Assembly: GCA_037903475.1 (NCBI GenBank) | Contig: JBAJFG010000604.1 | Span: 124,001 to 188,000, forward strand | Source of the DNA: Ancylostoma caninum | Taxonomy: Eukaryota; Nematoda; Chromadorea; Rhabditida; Ancylostomatidae | Reading direction: 5' to 3' | DNA length: 64,000 bases | Part shown: piece after piece, positions 56,848 through 64,000 of the stretch | Layout: each line of letters opens with the position of its first letter | Numbering within the stretch: position 1 is the first letter of the stretch | Notes under the pieces: model-generated | The model's input: only the letters and a program-made list of their open reading frames with translations | Told to the model about the DNA's origin: nothing | Database searches by the model: none | Position numbers and translations under genes: made by a program

Positions 56848-59413
56848 TCACGTTTTAGGATCAAACTGACATAGATCTTGATATGATGCCAGTTCATTTG
56901 TGATTGCGAGACATTCATCCTTTCGGTTTATTTGCGGGCATCTGGATTTTATCGAGAAAGCTTCAAGTGTCGTGCGTGTTTCTACTTCAGTTTCGTGAGC
57001 TAGTATGCCTACTTGGACTTCGAAATCTTTGCCGTTATGCCTACTCAGCCGATGTGCCCCTAATGGTGTTGATTTACGGGAGTTTCGTTTTCCATCTAAG
57101 TGCTCTTTGATTCTGAGACTTAAGGGTCGCGCTGATTCACCTATGTAACTGTCGCCGCAGAGTTTGCATGTTATCTGGTACACGGTTCCAGAAATCATAC
57201 AATCTCCTTCTCTGCCTGATGGACATATGATGCAATTCGGTGTCGAGCAGAGGCGATCGTAGAGGCGATTTCTTACCAATCGGCGTTTCAGGTTATCGGG
57301 TGGGATATCCACGAGGTTGACCAAACCGTCTAAACCAGACTTTTTCAAGCAGTTGCGTATGGAACTGCTCATTTCGTCTGATATAAACGGGATGCATAAG
57401 GAGATCTTTTCTTGCGAAGTAGTGCCGCGCTGTTTGCTGGAAAGGGTCTCTTCATGACGCTTGTGTTTAGTGTAGGGGATTGTGGGTGCATATCCGTTTG
57501 ATTCGGCTATCGATAGATTCTCGTTTTTCTTCTACGCCAGAGCAAACACAACTTGCGGTGTGGAACATATTGCGCACTACAGAAGCTTTTGTCCTGATAG
57601 GATGAGAGGAGCAGCAGTGGACAATGATGTTTTTACTGCTAGGCTTTCGGAACCATCTTGTTTTGTAACTGCCCCCATGAAGACCTACTTCTACGTTCAG
57701 AAACGGAAGCCATTTTCCCCTAGGTTTCTTCCTGGTAAGCTTGATGTGCTCCGTCTGTTCGTTCAGCAGTTCAAAACACTTATCCATTTCTTCCTGGGTG
57801 GAACATATGACGAAGCAATCGTCAACATATCTGCAGTAGAGTATTGGTTTGTGCATCAGCACAGGATTTTCGATCTTCGCCATGAAAACTCCTGCGAGAA
57901 CAGGAGCTAGTCTCTGCCCGATGGCGAGCCCCCTTATTTGTGCGTAGTATTTTCCGGACCATCGAAATATGTTGCAATTCAAGCACTCTCAGAGGAGCGT
58001 CATGATGTGGGCAATTGAAAGGCCATATAAGTTCATAGAATTGCAGTGCTCCGTGAGGAACTCATAAGCCGCCTGCATTGCCGAGTCGTTAGATACATTG
58101 GTGTATAAGGAGGTGACGTCAAACGACTCCATCACACATTCCTCGTTAAGGGGTGCTGCGCGAAGATGGTCGAGAAACATTCTTGTGCTGCAGAGGTGAG
58201 CTGGGACGTAGCGAAGAAGTTGGATCAGTACCAAGTTTATGAACCAGGATATCCTTTCGCTGGGGCTGTCGACGCAGCTAATGATGGGCCTCACTTTGAA
58301 TCTTCAAGGATCGTTTGAGGAAAGATCATCGGCTGATAGCTTATGGGCCTTTATTGGGAGATACAAAACTGGACACGTTGGGAGTTTCAGCTTCAAGCGT
58401 GCTATCAAGGAGGGTTTGATGTGTGCATCCTTTGCTATTTCGACCCATGTTCGATTAAGCTTGCGGTATTGCTTAGTGAATTCTTCCTCACAGGACGGAC
58501 GATAGAGTGCTTCATCGTGGAGATGAAGCCCTGTGATTGCTTTATCCAGCTGTTGTGGAAGAATGACAAATTCGCCGCCCTTATCACTTATCGATACGCG
58601 TGCATGCCCAGATTTTACTAGATTGCGAACCTCTCTAATTCCTTCTCTTTGCGCTGGGGTTAGATTTGGATCGAATCTCCTGTTTTTGAAGCGGCAAAGA
58701 ACCTTGTGTATGTTGATGGCAAAATCGCGGAACTTTGCGTCGATATCATTGCTGGGACTTCGTTGTTTTAGAAAACGTCGGAGGAATGGAACGGTTGGAA
58801 AGCGTGGAGGATCAACATTCCCTGCGTTTTCTTGCTTGACTCGATAACGTAATCGATTTTGAAGTCCTTGTAAACTACCAACTATTTTCCGAGAAACTGC
58901 GACAGATATTGGTTGCGACGGCGAAAAGCTTGGCCCTAATTGTAGAAGTGATCGCGCAGAATCGGGAATCATAATGTCTCCAATCACTGTAATCCTAGGA
59001 TTTTCTGTGACCGGTTGTTCCACTTCAAGTTGGTGATCATGACCGATAGGGTTTGCTGCGAGATTTCGAGGATACCGTGGGCTTTTCACATGTGATTTAC
59101 TCAATAACTTGTCGAGCTTTCTTTGCAAGACTGCTTTTGCGCTAGATCTAATAGAATCGCAAATTGTCATAGACCCGCTCACGATCCTCTTCCAAAGACG
59201 ATCTTCGAGATAATGAGCACAATGATTTTCTTTCGAAGTACACTTGTTGATCAGACTGAACAGATGATCTTGTTTGCTCTTCAGTGAGATACGTAGCACT
59301 TGCAACTGGATGCTCAGTATTCGTCGGTCGTCTGCTGGTAAGCCACATGCTTCATGCAATCGTTTGCGTGAGATGAAGTTCGGAACGATCCGATGTTGAA
59401 GGCAGCGGCGCAA
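56848..59413 (-). pseudogene. Penelope-like RT plus GIY-YIG endonuclease, longest copy
   Basis: Read on the - strand: N-terminal region from about 59413 (RCLQHRIVPNFISRKRLHEA), through ISDKGGEFVILPQQLDKA and LPIKAHKLSADDLSSNDP, an in-frame TGA at 58304, RFKVRPIISCVDSPSERISW, MESFDVTSLYTNV, a second in-frame TGA at 57989, then GLAIGQRLAPVLAGVFMAKI and the catalytic CRYVDDCFV. A frame change after YKTRWFRKPSS leads into LCIPFISDEMSSSIRN, a CxxC-type STPNCIICPSG, and the endonuclease YQITCKLCGDSYIGES. This is the domain order of endonuclease-positive Penelope elements. The element copies itself by target-primed reverse transcription. Two stops and a frameshift make it inactive. The open frame continues past 59413 into the other arm, but those about 137 codons are antisense and not part of the protein. 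Confidence 0.9.
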
Positions 59414-59419
59414 GAAGAG

Positions 59420-60467
59420 GAGATTTTCATGGCGAAGATCGAAAATCCTGTGCTGATGCACAAACCAATACTCTACTGCAGATATGTTGACGATTGCTTC
59501 GTCATATGTTCCACCCAGGAAGAAATGGATAAGTGTTTTGAACTGCTGAACGAACAGACGGAGCACATCAAGCTTACCAGGGAGAAACCTAGGGGAAAAT
59601 GGCTTCCGTTTCTGAACGTAGAAGTAGGTCTTCATGGGGGCAGTTACAAAACAAGATGGTTCCGAAAGCCTAGCAGTAAAAACATCATTGTCCACTGCTG
59701 CTCCTCTCATCCTATCAGGACAAAAGCTTCTGTAGTGCGCAATATGTTCCACACCGCAAGTTGTGTTTGCTCTGGCGTAGAAGAAAAACGAGAATCTATC
59801 GATAGCCGAATCAAACGGATATGCACCCACAATCCCCTACACTAAACACAAGCGTCATGAAGAGACCCTTTCCAGCAAACAGCGCGGCACTACTTCGCAA
59901 GAAAAGATCTCCTTATGCATCCCGTTTATATCAGACGAAATGAGCAGTTCCATACGCAACTGCTTGAAAAAGTCTGGTTTAGACGGTTTGGTCAACCTCG
60001 TGGATATCCCACCCGACAACCTGAAACGCCGATTGGTAAGAAATCGCCTCTACGATCGCCTCTGCTCGACACCGAATTGCATCATATGTCCATCAGGCAG
60101 AGAAGGAGATTGTATGATTTCTGGAACCGTGTACCAGATAACATGCAAACTCTGCGGCGACAGTTACATAGGTGAATCAGCGCGACCCTTAAGTCTCAGA
60201 ATCAAAGAGCACTTAGATGGAAAACGAAACTCCCGTAAATCAACACCATTAGGGGCACATCGGCTGAGTAGGCATAACGGCAACGATTTCGAAGTCCAAG
60301 TAGGCATACTAGCTCACGAAACTGAAATAGAGACACGCAAGACACTTGAAGCTTTCTGGATAAAATCCAGACGCCCGCAAATAAACCGAAAGGATGAATG
60401 TCTTGCAAACTGGCATCATATCAAGATCTACGTCAGTTTGATCCTAAAACATGATCGAACCGGTTAG
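59420..60467 (+). pseudogene. Penelope-like RT end plus GIY-YIG endonuclease, truncated inverted copy
   Basis: Starts at IFMAKIENPVLMHKPILYC, carries YVDD at 59483-59494, then KPRGKWLPFLNVEVGLHGGS, and in another frame from 59940 MSSSIRNCLKKSGLDGLVNL through YQITCKLCGDSYIGES to the end. It lacks the N-terminal two thirds of the RT. Nearly identical to the left arm, including the same RT-to-endonuclease frame change, so that frameshift is older than the inverted duplication. Differences such as IETRKTLEAFWIKSRRPQIN against VETRTTLEAFSIKSRCPQIN show later divergence. Ends in NRTG instead of the left copy's DLCQFDPKT because of a small deletion near 60410. Confidence 0.9.
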
Positions 60468-60539
60468 TTCTCACTTGCCACATACATTCGCTACTAGCAA
60501 GTTGTGTCTGGCTAGGAGTGGAACGACCGAAGGTTTGTA

Positions 60540-61814
60540 TTAGGTGCGTGCAAAAGTTCCGGGGCAGTTGCACCTAATTTTTCAGAACGCCATAACTTGA
60601 CTCAAAGTCAGCAATTTTGTTCAAAACAAAAAGCATTGGCATCTGCGTAACGTTGCCAATAATGCACAAAAAAGATTTTTCCAGAAGCTAAAAATTTGAC
60701 AGGTCTACACTTGTAATAGTGGCACACGTCGTTTTCCAGTAGGGTCTGTTCATTGAAAGTTTTACAGTGGAGGTAAAGCCAAAGAAGGTTGAAATGGGGG
60801 TACTCTGTTAGAGGCAGGTATAAGGAGTAATATAGGTTAGGCTAGAATTTCGGAGCACGAATGACCAATTCTTTATAAGGTCGACACTGCAACGTGCTGG
60901 TATGCGTTATCCCACAGCCGGGTCAGACCACACATTTCCGCCTGTGTCGGCCCTATGCTTGAGAGTTTTCCCATGATTACTTTAGGGAAAATAAAGTACT
61001 AAAAGGAGATTATTGCGCATTCATTAGATAACAAATTCATTGCAGATGAGTCACGCTGCTGACCATGAAAGGTAAAAATTTTTAAAAAGAAGGTAGTGAT
61101 GGTTCGGCCATTTTTTAGGTGGGTGGCAGGAGCCCGGACTCTGGGATGACCTCTTCCTATTGTCGTGCATGACCTATTCTCTATCAACAATAACTATTCT
61201 CCCATGAAACGAATTGTTAGGAAATCTGAAGATCGGATATCTGTAGACTTGCCAGTGTGAACATTGGTGCTCTTCGCTCAACTCACGAAAAATCCATCTA
61301 CTCAGCTTCCCCTTCTTACCGATTTTCTTCAAGTGACGAGACATTGTTAACTGAATTTCCCGTAATGTCTTGCGCACTTTGCACAAGGTTCGGTTCAACC
61401 TGCTCTTTCCTGGTGCTTTTGCGATGACCAAATCTCTGACCAACTCGTGAAGCATTTTCCAGACTCTCATCTCCGCTCAGAATTCCTAGGAATCTTCGAG
61501 CACCTGGCATTTTGGAGAACATACTCTCCACAAACGCGTTACTGGTGCTATGGGTCGCTCCTCTTGTTGATCGTCTAGATTTGATTTCATAAAGCGAAAT
61601 TCCCCAAAATATTGTACAGCTTATAGAACTGGTTTTACACCCAAAACAGAGCAACGCTGTGACATAGACCCGAGCCAAAAGTGGTATAGGTAGCAGGTGT
61701 TTTAGGCTACCAGCATGCATGAAAACCCTTGCAGGATATCGCAAATGCAAGGAGCAAAACGACGTTGAATGGTGAAATACCACCAACTGCCCCGGAACTT
61801 TTGCACGCACCTAA
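60540..61814 (-). mobile_element. mariner element, 1275 bp, inactive
   Basis: Terminal inverted repeat TTAGGTGCGTGCAAAAGTTC at both ends, running to about 31 bp, flanked by TA on both sides; the uninterrupted site survives in the left Penelope arm. The length is that of a complete mariner. The transposase is on the - strand. From about 61400 it reads VRKTLREIQLTMSRHLKKIG, LSRWIFRELSEEHQCSHWQV, FPNNSFHGRIVIVDRE, stop, MHDNRKRSSQ, PPKKWPNHHYL and LSWSAA, stop, matching the mariner helix-turn-helix, WVPHEL, and the first catalytic Asp block. Several in-frame stops and frame changes mean it cannot move itself. Confidence 0.92.
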
Positions 61815-61918
61815 TACTAACTTTTCGCTGATTGAAAAATAACGTGTTGGGCTTTTGGCTTGATCCACTGATGCACTTGGTCTGGTAGAGTCCACGAATT
61901 GTGTAGCCCTTTCAGGAC

Positions 61919-61948
61919 CTGAAGAAGGCGAAATCACGTCGAAACGTT
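61919..61948 (+). ncRNA. candidate hammerhead ribozyme core in the Penelope terminal repeat
   Basis: CTGAAGA (61919-61925), a short stem GGCG/CGTC around AAATCA, then GAAAC (61941-61945) and GTT. This is the order of the hammerhead core (CUGAnGA, stem II, GAAA), and Penelope-like elements are known to carry minimal hammerheads in their terminal repeats. Stem III and the cleavage site would be very small, and I cannot fold them with certainty. Confidence 0.5.
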
Positions 61949-62179
61949 GGCTGAAGAGAATAAAGGACTTTATCAATCTCGGGTACCGTTAAAACAGAAG
62001 ATTACGTACGAATTAGTAACATGTCGAGATTTAATGACAGTCGTACATGGAGGATGTGAGATACTTCCTAATTTCCTCAACATAGTCAGAGAAAGAATGT
62101 CGTTTCATATACATCCCACCCATCACTGTCAGTATGTTCACAAAAGGCACCGTACATTGTGCGGGTCCTACAGGCAAAA

Positions 62180-62340
62180 TTTGGCTGACCGCGGACAGTA
62201 CAGCGGTCAGCCAAATTTTCGACAAAGGGCCGCGGTCAGCCAAACTTTCGGCTAAGGGCCGCGGTCAGCCAGCTTTCTGTGCGCGGTCAGCCCGTTCCGC
62301 ATCTCATGGTACCGCGGTCAGCCCGCTCCATTGTCTGAGT
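62180..62340. repeat. GGCTGACCGCGG repeat cluster, right copy
   Basis: Seven variants of CCGCGGTCAGCC, the first in the opposite orientation, spaced about 25-35 bp apart. The right edge GGTACCGCGGTCAGCCCGCT then CCATTGTCTGAGTA matches the inverted left cluster at 55826-55955. Confidence 0.8.
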
Positions 62341-62402
62341 ACGCGCAAAATTGCGCGCGTGGGTGAACTTTTCCCACCAGCACAGAGTGACGAATTCCCT
62401 AC

Positions 62403-62404
<2 letters not shown>

Positions 62405-62476
<72 letters not shown>

Positions 62477-62479
62477 TCA

Positions 62480-62549
<70 letters not shown>
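62405..62549. repeat. (CA)n microsatellite
   Basis: About 145 bp of CA dinucleotides with one CTCACTCACTCA interruption at about 62472-62484. Ends directly at the ATG of the MULE-like fragment. Confidence 0.98.
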
Positions 62550-63262
62550 ATGGCCGACATGAACCACATCTCGGACGCCTTGAGGTTCTTCTCGAATGGA
62601 TCGTTGTTTGCCCACCGTATGGATCCAACACTTCATGTCTACTACAGTTGCCAGACCACCCAGGTAAGAATTCGCAAACTACATTATTTCACTGACATTC
62701 TAAGGAAGAAGTCGGTGGCAGATGGCGGTGAGGAACGAGCTTTATGCGCTCTTAACTGATGGGATGCACCCCTGCCAACCCAGGCAGCTCACGCAACAAG
62801 GATAGCTTTACAGCGCGCATGGTGTGTGCAAAAACGGCGTTGAAGTGCCCTTGCTGTATGCCATACCGTTGACTAAGATACAAGAGGAATGCGAGGTAAG
62901 AACAGAGAATACATGGTGTTTATTTACAAATGTACTCCATCATCTTCTAACACTTCCGGGACGAATTCGAAAGTACTAGTGTCCGTCCGCAACGTGTTCG
63001 CGTGATATTGAACTTCAAGCGCGCCTACATAAATGCTGCTGAATGAGTAAGCTTCTGTTCATCGCTGCCATTCAGCCTTCATTCACTTTGTTCTATGTTA
63101 TGTCCAATTCAAGTGTTTTCATAGGCCACAGGCCAGGGATGCGCATTTCACAACGCGCATGGAATGGGAGGAATAGAATCCATCCAAGACAAGGCATACC
63201 ACTACAGCAGAAAAAACATTAGCTTGTTTCAGGATCCATCATATACGAAGTATCTCCCATAA
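62550..63262 (+). pseudogene. MULE-type transposase relic
   Basis: Pieces in order, in shifting frames: LRFFSNGSLFAHRMDPTLHV and YYSC (62550-62663), ALLTDGMHP (about 62750), stop, LYSAHGVCKNGVEVPLLYAI and PLTKIQEECE (to 62898), HFRDEFESTSVRPQRVRVIL and NFKRAYINAAE (about 62950-63043), then GCAFHNAHGMGGIE (63137 on), ending in TAA at 63260-63262. The LYxxHG..NG..VPLLYA block, the (D/N)FxxA block and the GCxFH block are those of the MULE transposase domain. Possible splice sites (GTAAGA at 62664 and 62899) do not restore one frame, and there is an in-frame TAG near 62803, so it is a decayed copy. No terminal repeats were identified. Confidence 0.75.
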
Positions 63263-64000
63263 AGGGAACGCGAAAGACGAGAGCGCATCGTGGAAAAGTT
63301 GCGAAGGTAGACAGCAAACTAACCCTATAAACTCCCTCTAATAGACCACTACTTAATTACAACTTCGCAGAACAATATGAAGGACATGGTATTGCCACGG
63401 TGCGGGTCGACGACTGTTGCCGACAGATGTCCGGATTTGTCTCTAACAAGAGCGTTTGAAGAAGAGAATACATCTCATATGGAAGTTTAGAATGCATGTA
63501 TATGAAGATTACGTTCAATATGTAGAATAAAGCCTACACGAGCACTCTCCACTTACTGCAGCCCAATCCATTCCATACCTACGCATTCTCCAGATCGATG
63601 TACAGCACGTAGAAAATGAAAGTTGGAGCACTAGGACATGCATACACAAGGATGATTCACTCCTACAGACAACAATAGCTTCATTTTCGTAGAAATCAAC
63701 ACAAAAATAGAAAACACAGAAAAAAACTTCACAATAAGTCGGGGATGATATTCATCAAACATAAAAAGTCCAAACGACGCAAGTCTCTAAAATTAGAAAA
63801 AATAGTATAAAAGAATAGGGAAATACACGAGAAAAAGGAACAAACAAAATCATGAGGCTTGTATCGCCGCAATTAGACGTAATAAACATGTTCTGGAAGA
63901 ACATCGATGGACAGCACAACAAAGATGCACTTATAAAAGGTGACTAAGGTTAAACAGGCAAATAAATGTAAAGCAGTAAAACCGCGACAGAGACAATAAA
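63263..64000. other. AT-rich end of window, no gene recognised
   Basis: No exon, transposon end or RNA gene recognised. The last 400 bases are very A-rich on this strand. Confidence 0.45.

Larger units (their letters stand above)
56307..62008. mobile_element. Penelope-like retroelement arranged as a large inverted repeat
   Basis: The left arm (about 56307-57895) and right arm (about 59420-62008) are inverted copies of the element's 3' part: the RT core end, GIY-YIG endonuclease and terminal repeat. Both run out to the same edge, TACGTAATCTTCTGTTTTAA. The middle (57895-59420) is the single-copy 5' part of the RT protein, read on the - strand. Net of insertions the arms are about 1.3 kb each. 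The right arm carries a 1275-bp mariner (60540-61814), the left a 253-bp MITE (56549-56801). Partial inverted or tandem copies are typical of Penelope-like elements. Confidence 0.92.

Noticed and set aside
59414..59830. First ~137 codons of the 508-codon - strand frame at 58304-59830
   Set aside because: They are the antisense of the right Penelope arm's RT, fused by chance to the true protein at the inversion junction.
62351..62695. Long Thr-His repeat frames on both strands near 62.4 kb
   Set aside because: Translated CA microsatellite.
1..64000. CRISPR arrays, bacterial operons, phage or plasmid features
   Set aside because: None seen; spliced animal genes, SINEs and eukaryotic transposons show nuclear animal DNA.

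Overview
The window is animal DNA, almost certainly from a parasitic nematode of the hookworm/strongylid type. The basis is three copies of a nematode-type transthyretin-like (TTR-52/DUF290-type) secreted protein gene, an orphan nematode lgc-type Cys-loop channel, 3' splice sites of the TTTCAG/TTGCAG kind, a few introns of about 45-110 bp next to introns above 10 kb, and a dense load of DNA transposons. The genus assignment is inference. There are no bacterial-style operons.

Region 1-31.4 kb, + strand: one Cys-loop ligand-gated ion channel gene is spread over more than 30 kb in eleven recognisable coding pieces (1125-31403). All splice phases agree and give about 492 codons. Only the first exon, with the start Met, is missing. 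Its two largest introns (4316-17187 and 17268-27626) and the intron at 28660-31018 hold transposons: a TTAA-flanked foldback, a short Tc1/mariner-type element, a 1.6-kb foldback, three hAT-type elements with 8-bp target duplications, and a Harbinger-type element.

Region 31.4-35.6 kb is intergenic, with a second copy of one hAT-type element in the opposite orientation and a tRNA-derived SINE with a 16-bp target duplication. Region 35.6-45.6 kb, - strand: three tandem transthyretin-like genes with exon lengths 139-142/65/72/135 in all three. They are separated by a Tc1-like element, a third foldback-family copy and a LINE reverse transcriptase fragment. Each ATG lies 0-5 bases after a strong 3' splice site, which suggests spliced-leader trans-splicing or a 5'-UTR intron.

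Region 45.6-56 kb has no recognised host gene. It holds a TGAA microsatellite, a diverged ~60-bp minisatellite, a decayed Ty3/Gypsy RT-RNase H on the - strand, and dispersed repeats. Region 56.3-62.0 kb is a Penelope-like retroelement (RT plus GIY-YIG endonuclease) arranged as a large inverted repeat. One arm carries a 1275-bp mariner, the other a 253-bp MITE. A possible hammerhead ribozyme lies in its terminal repeat. From 62.4 kb to the end there is a CA microsatellite, then a decayed MULE-type transposase.
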